From Saprospiraceae bacterium (GTDB taxonomy: Bacteria; Bacteroidota; Bacteroidia; Chitinophagales; Saprospiraceae), in the NCBI GenBank assembly GCA_013214355.1, contig JABSSL010000008.1, positions 135,898 through 199,897 on the forward strand: 64,000 nt of DNA. The letters run 5' to 3'. The translations under genes and the position numbers were made by a program. Shown here one piece after another: positions 35,889 through 44,744 of the stretch. Numbering within the stretch: the stretch's first letter is position 1; each line of letters opens with the position of its first letter. The notes below the pieces were generated by a model. It was not told the DNA's origin, did not search any database, and worked only from the letters and a program-made list of their open reading frames with translations.

Positions 35889-37379
35889 TTACTTTTCATT
35901 TTCCAATTGCGTCAAGATGTATTGTAGCGAAGCGTTGACCCCTTGGCTATATTGTTCAAAGGTTGGTATCACTTCATAATGCGGTATTACCCCTGCGCCA
36001 ATCGGCAGTTTTGGCTCTACATTCATAACAAACTGCAAAGCGGGAACATATATTCTAATCTTTGAATGGGGCAGTACTAGTTCTTCACTATATCCACTAG
36101 TATTCCCCAAATACCCTCCTCCCGTTTCCTGCCCAACAAAAGTGGCTAAACCCCGGGAATACATCATATTGCTAAACTCACTACCGCCGGAATAAGTGAC
36201 GGGGCTAATGATGACATATACTTTTCCTGTAAACTTCTGCTCCGGCTCTTTCTTGTAGGCTTTGAGTCCTCTCCCAATGGCTTCCTTACGTTCGTACGAA
36301 CCGTCTGCCTGCCTGGTATTCACGAGGATCCTTTCCAAAAAACCGAAGGTTTTTAGTGTAATGGGTTTGTCTACACCATTATCTAGGATTGCTTTTTGGG
36401 TATTAGCTCTCACCTTCTTATACTTCTGGTAGTTTTCTCCGAAATAGGAATACATCAACCCTTCATTTCCCTCAGACCCACCGCTGTTTTCGCTCATATC
36501 TACGACAAGTGTTTTTATCTTTTGTTCCTCAATGGATCTAAAGCTATTGCGGAGAAAGGTTTTCAGGTTCTTTTCCTTTGATTGTTCTCTGATATCCGAA
36601 TTCGAAAAGGTATGCACTCCGATATAGGCGATAGAATCGGATAGTATCTTATACTCTAATGGGTCTTTGTCCTCCGTATCGTCCTCTTTTTTATACCGCT
36701 CTCTTAGATTTTTAATAATCGTTGCTATGTTCAAGGAGGGAACGATGATGGGCTCTTTAATCCCTTTCAGCTTGATTTCGATTTGATCTTGCTGTCCGTA
36801 ATAATAGTAGTAATACCTAGAGAAGTTAAACCCTTCCAGATCACTATACTTGACGGTTTTAATATACCCATCAGAAGCAAAAAGGCTTCCTAACGTATTG
36901 ACTAAGGTAGCAGGTACTTCTCCATTGATGGATTCGACCTGTTTTCCTTCCAAGGTAAAATCTGCAAAATTAGAACCATTTCTTACGCAATACAGCGCCT
37001 TCCCTAAGAAGACAAAAGTCAGCGGAATAAACCTTGCCGTTGCATCCACTTTTTCCTTAATACTTTCAGGTAGATATATGTTGGTGTGGTCTTCGCGCGA
37101 AAGGGCAACTAAAGGGGCCATGAGTTTATGAAATTCCAAGACGTTTAGATCATCTGTGATTTCATTTCTAGCTGCCTGGAAGGCGAGGTCAACACTATCT
37201 TTCGGCGTATACCAATACATCCCCGAATGAAACTTATCCAAAGCTTGATAAAGGATCTCGAGATCATTCAATACGTTTTCTTTCTTGATCTTAGGGAAAT
37301 CTCCAAAATGCTGTGCCCGTAATAGAGGGAATGAGAGGCAACAGATTATTAGGATTAATAAAGCTTTTTTCATTAGCAT
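35889..37379 (-). CDS. S41-family (C-terminal-processing type) peptidase, exported
   Basis: The 496-residue protein has a signal peptide (KKALLILIICCLSFPLLRAQ) and the S41 peptidase fold in its second half. VTYSGGSEFSNM carries the likely nucleophilic serine of the tail-specific protease family, and LVVDMSENSGGSEG precedes it, as is usual. The N-terminal half (DLEILYQALDKFHSGMYWYT) is the helical region typical of Bacteroidota S41 proteins. It may degrade or process periplasmic proteins. Transcribed in the same direction as the broken kinase gene, with a gap of 17 bases. Confidence 0.9.
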   Translation of the reverse strand: MLMKKALLILIICCLSFPLLRAQHFGDFPKIKKENVLNDLEILYQALDKFHSGMYWYTPKDSVDLAFQAARNEITDDLNVLEFHKLMAPLVALSREDHTNIYLPESIKEKVDATARFIPLTFVFLGKALYCVRNGSNFADFTLEGKQVESINGEVPATLVNTLGSLFASDGYIKTVKYSDLEGFNFSRYYYYYYGQQDQIEIKLKGIKEPIIVPSLNIATIIKNLRERYKKEDDTEDKDPLEYKILSDSIAYIGVHTFSNSDIREQSKEKNLKTFLRNSFRSIEEQKIKTLVVDMSENSGGSEGNEGLMYSYFGENYQKYKKVRANTQKAILDNGVDKPITLKTFGFLERILVNTRQADGSYERKEAIGRGLKAYKKEPEQKFTGKVYVIISPVTYSGGSEFSNMMYSRGLATFVGQETGGGYLGNTSGYSEELVLPHSKIRIYVPALQFVMNVEPKLPIGAGVIPHYEVIPTFEQYSQGVNASLQYILTQLENEK

Positions 37380-37433
37380 TTCTCAATTAATGGCACCAGC
37401 TTCCTAGTAATGGCAGGTTTAGTTCTTCCTGCC

Positions 37434-38867
37434 CTATCCTTCTACTTGCTTTTCAAAATATGGCTTCCAAGCAGCGTCGGGAGGAGCGGGTGTGAAAAGA
37501 CTGAAGGCTACATAAGCCGCGACGCTGACCACGAAGCCGGGCAGAACGGGATAGATCAGAGGATCGCCATAGGTTTTCCATAATCCAGTACTCACTACGC
37601 CGCCCAGCATCGCAGCAATGGCTCCTTGTTTCGTAGCACGTTTCCATAAAATACCTCCCACGACTGGCGTAAAGAATCCGGCAGCCATGATGGCTGTAAA
37701 TAAGATCACAATGAATTGAATCAACTCACCCTCCGCAAAGCCAGCCAGAATAGAGATCAGCGGTATGACACCCACGATCAGAATCCCAAGGCGAGCCACC
37801 TGCAACTTGCGCTTATTGGACACTTCCTTGTTCAACATATTTTGATAGATATCTTCAGAAAGCGCTGATCCAGCAACCAGTAGTAGGGAGTCCACGGTCG
37901 ACATCATCGCAGAAGTAATTGCCGCCAACATAATCGTTCCCACGAAAGTGGGCAAAACAGCCTTGGCAATCATCGGCATCGCTAGATCCCCGGTGGGAAG
38001 GTTAGGGAATAAAGCCATGGCGGCAAGGCCCAAGATGAAAACTAGTAAATTAATACCCGTGACCAAGAGGATAGCTAGCAAAATGCCCCGGCGAATGGTT
38101 TTCATGTCTTTCATCGCATACAAGCGGATCACTTTTTCAGGGGTTGCCACGGAACCTAGAAAGAAAGCCATACTCATGGTTATCAATAAGACCGTCGGTA
38201 AGCCGCCCCATTGCATGGCATGCGGATGAATCAATTCTACCTTTTCTATGAGCTTGGCCAATCCTTCAAAATGTAGCAAAGCCAAAGGAACAGAGATTAA
38301 CGTACCAACGATCATGATGATCATTTGTAGGAAATCGGTATAGACGACTGCCAGCATTCCTCCAACCAAAGTGTAGATGATCAGAATAGCGGTAAAGATG
38401 ACCATGCCGGTCAAAGGAGGGATATTAAAAACGACATTAGCCACTAAACCACCGGCCACCACTTGTGCCTGAATGTATACCACGGTGGCAATCAAAATAA
38501 TACCTCCACCTATACCTCTCGCCAATCGACTCTGGTACCTTCTTTCCAAATAAGCAGGAAGCGTCAACTCTGTGACGCTGGTAAACCTCGGAGCCAGCAC
38601 CGCAACTGTAAACCAATACGCCAAGGGAATACTAATCAAGACCCAGCCAAAGGACCAGCCAACCGCATAGATCACCCCAATAGTACCGATAAAAGTACCT
38701 GCACTCGTATGCGTAGCAGCCATGGTAGCACCACCTATACCCCACCCCAGTTTACTACCGGCAATCCAGTAATCCTCTTCGGAGCGGGTCCACTTCATAC
38801 CCAACCAGCCAATGAAAAAAACCAGTAAGAAGTACCCAATGAATATGGCAAATTGTAAGTCGATCAT
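37434..38867 (-). CDS. Sodium:solute symporter (SSS family)
   Basis: I place the start at 38867 (MIDLQFAIFIGYFLLVFFIG), giving 477 residues. A longer frame exists from 38939, but its first 24 residues are hydrophilic and unlike the family, and they overlap the coupled 30-residue membrane peptide. The protein has about 13 membrane segments and the SSS hallmarks (WIAGSKLGWGIGGATMAATHTSAGTF; AAITSAMMSTVDSLLLVAGS). It imports an organic solute with sodium ions. Being last in an operon with a dipeptidase, it may import peptides or amino acids released by that enzyme. ATGA overlap with the preceding small gene indicates translational coupling. Confidence 0.92.
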   Translation of the reverse strand: MIDLQFAIFIGYFLLVFFIGWLGMKWTRSEEDYWIAGSKLGWGIGGATMAATHTSAGTFIGTIGVIYAVGWSFGWVLISIPLAYWFTVAVLAPRFTSVTELTLPAYLERRYQSRLARGIGGGIILIATVVYIQAQVVAGGLVANVVFNIPPLTGMVIFTAILIIYTLVGGMLAVVYTDFLQMIIMIVGTLISVPLALLHFEGLAKLIEKVELIHPHAMQWGGLPTVLLITMSMAFFLGSVATPEKVIRLYAMKDMKTIRRGILLAILLVTGINLLVFILGLAAMALFPNLPTGDLAMPMIAKAVLPTFVGTIMLAAITSAMMSTVDSLLLVAGSALSEDIYQNMLNKEVSNKRKLQVARLGILIVGVIPLISILAGFAEGELIQFIVILFTAIMAAGFFTPVVGGILWKRATKQGAIAAMLGGVVSTGLWKTYGDPLIYPVLPGFVVSVAAYVAFSLFTPAPPDAAWKPYFEKQVEG

Positions 38868-38956
38868 CTGTTTTCTATCCAAAACATCCAAGCCACGTAG
38901 CCTAAAACAATCAGCGCTAGCACGGCAAATAAGCCCCAAAAAATAAATCTATCCAT
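38864..38956 (-). CDS. 30-residue single-pass membrane peptide coupled to the symporter
   Basis: The frame MDRFIFWGLFAVLALIVLGY... ends in VAWMFWIENR. It forms one transmembrane helix with a short charged tail. Its ATG (38956) lies inside the end of the preceding gene (8-bp overlap), and its stop TGA overlaps the symporter start as ATGA. This double coupling and the helix make a real gene likely. By position it could be an accessory subunit of the symporter, as small partner peptides are known for some transporters. No family was recognised. Confidence 0.7.
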   Translation of the reverse strand: MDRFIFWGLFAVLALIVLGYVAWMFWIENR

Positions 38957-39614
38957 AGCTCAATCGTTTCCGATTTACCCAAATTAATAGCCCAATACCG
39001 AGAAATAAGAAGGCAGCCCCTATATCAACCGCATCATTTAAGGCGATCCCAGCTTTTTCTCCATCCTGCTGTTTTAAGCGCAGGAAAGCAGGTAAGGCCG
39101 GTACTTCGAAGCGCATTACTTTATCCGCTTGACTACCCGACTCTTCCCACTTCACGGTCGGAAAAAGTACCGTATAGTTTTGCGTCTTGGGCATACGGAT
39201 TTGTATGCTAAAGAAGTCATTTTGGGATGAAGCTGCCGAGAAATTGGTAAAAAACAAGGGAAGATAAAATTGCTTTCCCCTTACCTTGGCTTCATACGTG
39301 CATACTACCCTTGACCAGGTTTCTCCTTCCGCTTTGTTCACCCGAAGCCTATTCATTCCCTGCTCAGGGATATCCTCCAGCACTAAATCATCCCCCTCCA
39401 AGCTTGCCGTCAAGAAATCTAGGCTCGTCCCCTCAAATTGCAAAGCTTTGATGTCAAAGCTAGTCACAGAATCGGCCAAACTCAGCGAAAAAGCCTGCCG
39501 AACCTGTAGCATGGAATCCGCTATGTCTACTTCAACCGAAACAGCCGTTAACTCACCCTGGGCACACAGTTGGGACACGCCCAGGAGCATCAGCATATAT
39601 ATTAGGTGCTTCAT
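38949..39614 (-). CDS. Membrane-anchored exported protein of unknown function
   Basis: The 221-residue protein has an N-terminal signal peptide (MKHLIYMLMLLGVSQLCAQG), a beta-rich exported domain, and a C-terminal transmembrane helix (VDIGAAFLFLGIGLLIWVNRKRL) that leaves a short cytosolic tail. It starts directly after the dipeptidase stop (adjacent bases) and ends overlapping the 30-residue peptide. This places it in a four-gene operon with the M19 dipeptidase and the symporter. It could be a receptor or scaffold for that uptake unit; no enzymatic motif is visible. Confidence 0.8.
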   Translation of the reverse strand: MKHLIYMLMLLGVSQLCAQGELTAVSVEVDIADSMLQVRQAFSLSLADSVTSFDIKALQFEGTSLDFLTASLEGDDLVLEDIPEQGMNRLRVNKAEGETWSRVVCTYEAKVRGKQFYLPLFFTNFSAASSQNDFFSIQIRMPKTQNYTVLFPTVKWEESGSQADKVMRFEVPALPAFLRLKQQDGEKAGIALNDAVDIGAAFLFLGIGLLIWVNRKRLSYG

Positions 39615-40829
39615 CTATACCCAAACTTCTTCCAACAAGCGCAAGGTATTTTTGCCCATTACTTTGGAGATATCCTCTTCGGAATAACCATGTTTCACCA
39701 ACCAGCGCACGATATTATAGGAACCTTCCGTTGGATTCTCCAAGCCATCAACATACTCGACAGGATCATATTCCAATCCCGCTTTGCCTTTACCCTTAGA
39801 TTCCTTCAAAGAAAGAGCAGCAGAGTACGCCCCATGCAAGCCGACGTGGTCGCCATACAAAGTATCTGGCCCCATCGTCACATGATCAATCCCCACCAAA
39901 TCCTTGATGTACTCGAAGTGCTCCATAACGGCATCGAGATTATGTCTGCGGTGGTTTGGCGTTAGCGTGGTGTGCGGGGCGGCTTCTATACCGATTACCC
40001 CTCCTTTCTCTGCGCAAGCTATCAATACCTCATCGGGGGCCATTCTATTGGTACCCCAAAGGGCTTGCGCACCGATATGACTCAGAATGATCGGTTTACT
40101 ACTATGCTCTATGGTATCCAGAGCCGTTTGATCCCCCGTATGTGAACAGTCGATCAATAATCCAACTTTATTCATTCTATCCACGGCTCGTTTTCCAAAT
40201 TTGGTCAGCCCACCATCTCGATCTTCCTTTAGTCCAGACCCCAAGGCATTGGATTCGCTGTAGGTAATGCCGATTGAGCGGAGTCCAAATCCATACAACA
40301 GATCAATCCTATCCAACTCATTCTCAATCATCATAGCCCCTTCCATTACTGCTACCCAAGCTACTTTGCCCTCCTGATGAGCCCGATGAATGTCTTCCAC
40401 CGATTTACAATGGATCACAAAGTCTTGATGGGCAATATCACACAACCTCATCCCCAGATCATGGATCACTTCACTCCATTTCCACCCTCCTTTAGAGTGG
40501 ATCTGACACACCCCATTCATTAGATTATCAAACACACAGTCCCAATGGCTCCGCGATAAGCCTTCGAAAGCTGTGGCCATGCGCCCTTCTTTAATGTAGG
40601 CTGGCGTCTGATTAATATCCTTTGGGAAGGTGCCCAGATGCTCGTGCACACTAATCAAAACGTGATCCCTTAATATTTTGGTGACTAATTCCTCTTGTTG
40701 TGTATTGAGCTTAACTCGATTGGAAGGTACCCGATCAATTTCATTGGCCAATTCGAAATACTTGTAATCCCGATCTTTTTCCAGGTATTGGAAGGACTGG
40801 TAGCCTTTGTACTGCTTTTTCAGACTCAT
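39615..40829 (-). CDS. Membrane dipeptidase-like metallohydrolase (peptidase family M19)
   Basis: The 404-residue protein has the M19 TIM-barrel pattern: VMEGA (bridging Glu), DCSHTG and LSHIGAQ (metal His residues), and MGPDTL near the C-terminus. M19 enzymes cleave dipeptides, including D-amino-acid-containing ones, with two zinc ions. The usual first metal motif HxD appears here as H62-E-H64 (VHEHLG), a variant that may reflect a different metal set or substrate. There is no signal peptide, so it is probably cytosolic. First gene of the operon leading to the symporter. Confidence 0.85.
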   Translation of the reverse strand: MSLKKQYKGYQSFQYLEKDRDYKYFELANEIDRVPSNRVKLNTQQEELVTKILRDHVLISVHEHLGTFPKDINQTPAYIKEGRMATAFEGLSRSHWDCVFDNLMNGVCQIHSKGGWKWSEVIHDLGMRLCDIAHQDFVIHCKSVEDIHRAHQEGKVAWVAVMEGAMMIENELDRIDLLYGFGLRSIGITYSESNALGSGLKEDRDGGLTKFGKRAVDRMNKVGLLIDCSHTGDQTALDTIEHSSKPIILSHIGAQALWGTNRMAPDEVLIACAEKGGVIGIEAAPHTTLTPNHRRHNLDAVMEHFEYIKDLVGIDHVTMGPDTLYGDHVGLHGAYSAALSLKESKGKGKAGLEYDPVEYVDGLENPTEGSYNIVRWLVKHGYSEEDISKVMGKNTLRLLEEVWV

Positions 40830-41298
40830 GCTAGATGTTGAATAGTTGTATCGTCAATTTACAACTATCGGAAGCCTTGGCCAAAAAAACTCAATAATAT
40901 ACCCAAAAGCTACCCCCTGCATATCAAACAATACTTTGTTCAAATTTCTTAAACTAAGCTTTTTTCTGCAGGATTAATGTTAAAAACAATCCTATAATTG
41001 AAACATAATTCTATTACAATAAGTACACTCTATAAAGATAAGCGGTACTAAACAACAAGCAAACGGTATTAAGAGTATAATTAAAATTAATCTGGACAGG
41101 CAGGCAGGCATTCGCCGGATTGTCCACACCTGCCGAGTTGCGCTAAAAAGAAAGGTCCCACTGCAAGAAAGCCTCCCACAGAACAATTTCCCTCCCACTG
41201 ACTTCTAAAGCAATTCTTAAACGCGTTCTTAGATATAAGATAACCCAATCGCGCTGAAAAAACATTATGAATTTTTTCACTATTAAACACACCTTATT
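40830..41298. other. Divergent intergenic region (469 bp)
   Basis: AT-rich spacer between the dipeptidase operon (minus) and the DUF2589 operon (plus); promoters for both should lie here. I found no exact TAnnTTTG element. Short minus-strand frames within it do not look like proteins. Confidence 0.5.
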
Positions 41299-42162
41299 AT
41301 GTCATCTCTAAAAAAGCGTTTATCGGAAGATCATTCAAAACCAGGAAAGAAAGAACTACTTCAGCTACTATCGGGAATACGTACATTAATTGGGGATACC
41401 GCTTATGAACAGATACATGGTTTGCTGCCGGAAGAATTAGAAGATAAAGTCCATACCAGGAAGACCGTACAAGAGATTGTAGAAAAGTTTCAGGAGGCTT
41501 ATGACCCCGCTTGGGAAGAAGGCTTACAAAATTTATCTAAGGATGTTACGCAGCTCATTTTTGGCCTTGCTCAGCTAGATGAAGCGACTTTTGGGGCGAT
41601 GAATGCGGCCAATGCAGATTTTGCCGCTGAATTGGGAAGTATTGATTTCGCGACCCTAATCGGTGGACCCATGGAAGCAGCCGTTAAGGCTCAAACTAAT
41701 GCTTCCCTTTCTACTGCCTCCTTCATCAAAGAGGTAGCTTTTGAAACCAATGAAGAGGGAGAGGGCACCAAATTAAAAATGGTTGATTTCTCTTATACTA
41801 GACCAGCACCTAGCACAGGTGAGGGAGAGACTTCTTCTGGTGAGTCAGAAACAGTACAAGTAACGGTACCATTTATTACCATTCTTAGCATTCCTAGTTT
41901 ACGAATCGAAACCCTTGATATTGACTTTAACGTGAAGCTGAATTCTACTTATACCCGAGATGTTAGTTCTCAATTAGGTATTGATGTCGGTGCCAAAGGA
42001 AAATTTGGCCCGGTAAAATTTGACGTTAACGTTTCTTATAAGCGCTCTGCTTCCACCGGTATTAAGGTAGAAAAAGAATATTCCATGGGTGTAAAGGTTC
42101 GTGCCACCAATGATGAAATGCCCGCTGGATTGGAAAAAGTACTTGGCCTCTTAAGTGCATAA
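41299..42162 (+). CDS. DUF2589-family protein
   Basis: The 287-residue protein matches the DUF2589 pattern as I remember it: a hydrophobic block before a beta-rich domain (VPFITILSIPSLRIETLDID, then FNVKLNSTYTRD), ending in a short segment after KVRATNDEMPAGLEKVL. The N-terminal 150 residues are helical and acidic, with an alanine-rich stretch; an acidic low-complexity linker (STGEGETSSGESE) precedes the beta domain. There is no signal peptide. The function of the family is unknown to me. First of five closely spaced genes ending in a protease and a propeptide-like protein. Confidence 0.85.
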   Translation: MSSLKKRLSEDHSKPGKKELLQLLSGIRTLIGDTAYEQIHGLLPEELEDKVHTRKTVQEIVEKFQEAYDPAWEEGLQNLSKDVTQLIFGLAQLDEATFGAMNAANADFAAELGSIDFATLIGGPMEAAVKAQTNASLSTASFIKEVAFETNEEGEGTKLKMVDFSYTRPAPSTGEGETSSGESETVQVTVPFITILSIPSLRIETLDIDFNVKLNSTYTRDVSSQLGIDVGAKGKFGPVKFDVNVSYKRSASTGIKVEKEYSMGVKVRATNDEMPAGLEKVLGLLSA

Positions 42163-42167
42163 GTCCA

Positions 42168-42875
42168 ATGATTACACTTTCAGATTATCTCGGCTACATC
42201 CATCAGGAACTGCTGAAGGCCCGCCAGTTGGCCGATCAGGCTGCGGTGGATACCGCCCAGCGCTACGCCAAGGATGAGTACTTGAAGTACTTCAGGGCTC
42301 CTAGGTTTACCATGCCTAATGTTAAGCTAAAACTCCCGGTCCGCATCGATAGTATAGACCAGGAAACTAAGTACGATTTCAAGCTTGAAGAAGAAAGGTT
42401 TATTGATAAGCTGAATTCACGCCTAACTGATATTAGCAGAAAGCATGGGCAGCCGATCGAGCTAATGACGCCAGAAAAGCTAAGGAGTCCGGAATTTCAA
42501 TCTCACTTTAGGCGTCTAGAAAAACGAGATAATTCCGTCACCGGAGGGATAGATAATCGGCTGCCGCCCAGGGATACCCGCGAACTCCTTAAGAAAACGG
42601 TTCGCAAGCAGAACTTTGGAACGGCAGAAGGGAAAAATGAAAGCCTAGATAATGCCATTGCTAAGGCTTTTGACGATACAATCAAGGAGCAATATAGGCC
42701 AGTCAAGACCAATATTCATCGATTGGAAATTACGCCAGAGACCTCTAGTATGTCTCCAGAGGACAATGAAAAGCTATTGCTACACTTGGAGCTTGAATTG
42801 GTTGAAGAAGGCCTGATGATTCGAAAAGTTACCGATGAAAATGGAAATGAAGTTGAACAAATCACTGTTGATTAA
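42168..42875 (+). CDS. DUF2589-companion protein
   Basis: A 235-residue protein without signal peptide. The N-terminus (ITLSDYLGYIHQELLKARQL) and the proline-containing strand segment FRAPRFTMPNVKLKLPV resemble proteins I recall next to DUF2589 genes; a beta segment (LHLELELVEEGLMIRKV) lies near the C-terminus. The central part is charged and helical. It starts 5 bases after the DUF2589 gene. It shares with that protein the layout of a helical front and beta strands, so the two may assemble together. Confidence 0.75.
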   Translation: MITLSDYLGYIHQELLKARQLADQAAVDTAQRYAKDEYLKYFRAPRFTMPNVKLKLPVRIDSIDQETKYDFKLEEERFIDKLNSRLTDISRKHGQPIELMTPEKLRSPEFQSHFRRLEKRDNSVTGGIDNRLPPRDTRELLKKTVRKQNFGTAEGKNESLDNAIAKAFDDTIKEQYRPVKTNIHRLEITPETSSMSPEDNEKLLLHLELELVEEGLMIRKVTDENGNEVEQITVD

Positions 42876-43450
42876 TGCAACCCTTTTATCATCATTTAGT
42901 CCAACAAACGGAAAAGTTTATTCAGCAGTTTAGCCAGCTGAATGGGTACTACCTTTCCAAGAGTTTGGAGATTGATGATCAACTTCCTACTTACCTCAGT
43001 GAGATCGAACAATATTTCACCTCTATCAGGGCTACTAAAGCACAGTTGGCCGTGGCCAGCTTAAGTAGCTATTTGGAGACGGCCAAACGTGGGTTTAACC
43101 CCGTCACACTTGAAAAAGTGAGGACTGGTCGGCGAGAAAACTATTGGATTTCGATTTTTTCGATTCTTCAAAAACTGCAAGCCCTACTCATTGAAAACTT
43201 AGAGGACAACCAGCAAAAGCTGAGAGTATCTAATGAATTATTACAACAATTGATACTCTCAGCCTTGCAGGAAGGTTTGATTTCCGAAGAACAATTCCTG
43301 CGTGCTTCCACTCTAGATGGAGCTTCCTCCTTGTGGGATAGTCTAAACCAACATGTCTCGCTCAGGAACTTTGCTAGAAAGATAAAAGCAACGATTCATC
43401 CCAAAGACATCCACCTGCTTATTTCGGATGTCGTGGTAAGTATGATTTAG
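42875..43450 (+). CDS. Helical protein of unknown function in the DUF2589 operon
   Basis: A 191-residue, almost entirely helical protein (HHLVQQTEKFIQQFSQLNGYY; LVLQ-type heptads around 110-140), with no signal peptide or membrane segment. No family recognised. Its start ATG shares one base with the preceding stop (TAATG), and 13 bases separate it from the protease gene. The context suggests a structural or adaptor part of the five-gene unit. Confidence 0.8.
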   Translation: MQPFYHHLVQQTEKFIQQFSQLNGYYLSKSLEIDDQLPTYLSEIEQYFTSIRATKAQLAVASLSSYLETAKRGFNPVTLEKVRTGRRENYWISIFSILQKLQALLIENLEDNQQKLRVSNELLQQLILSALQEGLISEEQFLRASTLDGASSLWDSLNQHVSLRNFARKIKATIHPKDIHLLISDVVVSMI

Positions 43451-43463
43451 TATTAGATTCATT

Positions 43464-44744
43464 ATGACAACGAATAAAACAATACTCCTAATTGAAGATG
43501 CAAAAGATCCAGCAGCTTTCAAGAAGATGCAAAACAGTTTCGGTATTAAGTTTGCCTCATCCGAAGACTTAGGAGATAAGCTGCGAGCACAAGACGTGTA
43601 TGATGAGGGAGCCGGCCTTGTATTCAAGCATTTGAATGTGGCGGTAGTCGAACAGGTAGATATGGATCGGTTTCAGCAGGTAATCCATAAGACTCCTGGG
43701 GTCATTCATTGGGAGCGAGAAAAGGTGTATTCCATATCAAGCACTTTTGACTCTATTTCCACTATTAAAGTTGAAATGGAGAAAACACTGCAAAGAGTCA
43801 AAATGCTAGAGTCTGCCCTAGCAGAAAAACTGGTCATTGAAAAAAACAAGCCATCCCCTACTGCAAGGAAGATGACCTGGGGACTAGAGGCCATTGGTTT
43901 CTCAAATGCCGTTGAAGAAGGGCAGGGTGTCTGTGTAGCCATATTGGATACCGGAATTTATCTGGATCATCCCGATTTCCAGTCTAAAAGTATTAAGGGG
44001 CTATCCTTCATTGCCGACGAAAACTGGTCAGATGATCCACATGGTCACGGAACGCATTGTGCTGGGACGATTATTGGTGGGAAAAAAACTATGGGAGAGC
44101 TCCACTACGGAATAGCTCCACAGGCTGATTTGTTGGTAGGTAAGGTTCTGAATAATAAAGGCCTGGGAACCACCAGCGGTATAGTAGATGGAATTGATTG
44201 GGCATTAGAAAAGAATGCTCGAATCATTTCCTTGTCCTTGGGTACGCCCGTCCAATTGGGCGAAAAACCTTCGTTGATTTTTGAGCGAATCGGGGAAAAA
44301 GCGCTACGAAAGAACTGCTTAATTATTGCTGCTGCTGGAAATGAAAGTAGGAGGCCAGTATTTACGCCACAGCCAGTTGGCAATCCAGCTAACACCAAAA
44401 GTATTATCGCCGTCGCAGCGGTTGATCAAAACCTAAAAGTGGCTAACTTTTCTAATGCAGGCTTAGATCCTAGTACAGGTGGCAATATTGATTTTGCTGC
44501 CCCTGGAACAGAAGTACTCAGTGCTGCGAGTCCCAAGGAAAACACAGATGAACTTTATACACGCAAATATGGCACCAGTATGGCAGTTCCCCATGTCACT
44601 GCGGCAGCTGCTCTTTATTGTCAACGCTATCCGCAGTTATCAGCCCAGGAAATCTGGAATAAACTGAAGGCTAGTGTCAAAAAAATTGATCACCAACGTT
44701 ATCGGGATGTTGGTGATGGACTCATACAAATAAGCAGGCCTTGA
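43464..44744 (+). CDS. Subtilisin-like serine protease (S8) without export signal
   Basis: The 426-residue protein has the complete S8 triad: Asp162 (AILDTGIYLDHPD), His195 (DPHGHGTHCAG) and Ser372 (YGTSMAVPHVTAAAALY), with oxyanion Asn293 (AAAGNES). Residues 1-90 resemble an I9-type propeptide (KTILLIEDAKDPAAFKKM ... GVIHWEREKVY), followed by a coiled-coil-like linker (95-128). There is no signal peptide, so it should act inside the cell unless exported by an unrecognised route. It overlaps the next, propeptide-like gene by 4 bp. In the operon context it may cleave and activate, or release, one of the three preceding proteins. Confidence 0.93.
   Translation: MTTNKTILLIEDAKDPAAFKKMQNSFGIKFASSEDLGDKLRAQDVYDEGAGLVFKHLNVAVVEQVDMDRFQQVIHKTPGVIHWEREKVYSISSTFDSISTIKVEMEKTLQRVKMLESALAEKLVIEKNKPSPTARKMTWGLEAIGFSNAVEEGQGVCVAILDTGIYLDHPDFQSKSIKGLSFIADENWSDDPHGHGTHCAGTIIGGKKTMGELHYGIAPQADLLVGKVLNNKGLGTTSGIVDGIDWALEKNARIISLSLGTPVQLGEKPSLIFERIGEKALRKNCLIIAAAGNESRRPVFTPQPVGNPANTKSIIAVAAVDQNLKVANFSNAGLDPSTGGNIDFAAPGTEVLSAASPKENTDELYTRKYGTSMAVPHVTAAAALYCQRYPQLSAQEIWNKLKASVKKIDHQRYRDVGDGLIQISRP

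Noticed and set aside
37434-38939. Longer symporter start at 38939
   Set aside because: The added 24 residues are hydrophilic, unlike the family, and overlap a doubly coupled small gene; start at 38867 gives the normal N-terminus.
41087-41290. Overlapping short minus-strand frames upstream of the DUF2589 gene
   Set aside because: Two frames cover the same bases, neither resembles a protein, and both occupy the expected promoter region.
41299-42162. Idea that the DUF2589 protein is a bacterial gasdermin
   Set aside because: Size and protease neighbourhood are similar, but the text matches DUF2589 and not the gasdermin pattern; no palmitoylated N-terminal cysteine context is seen.
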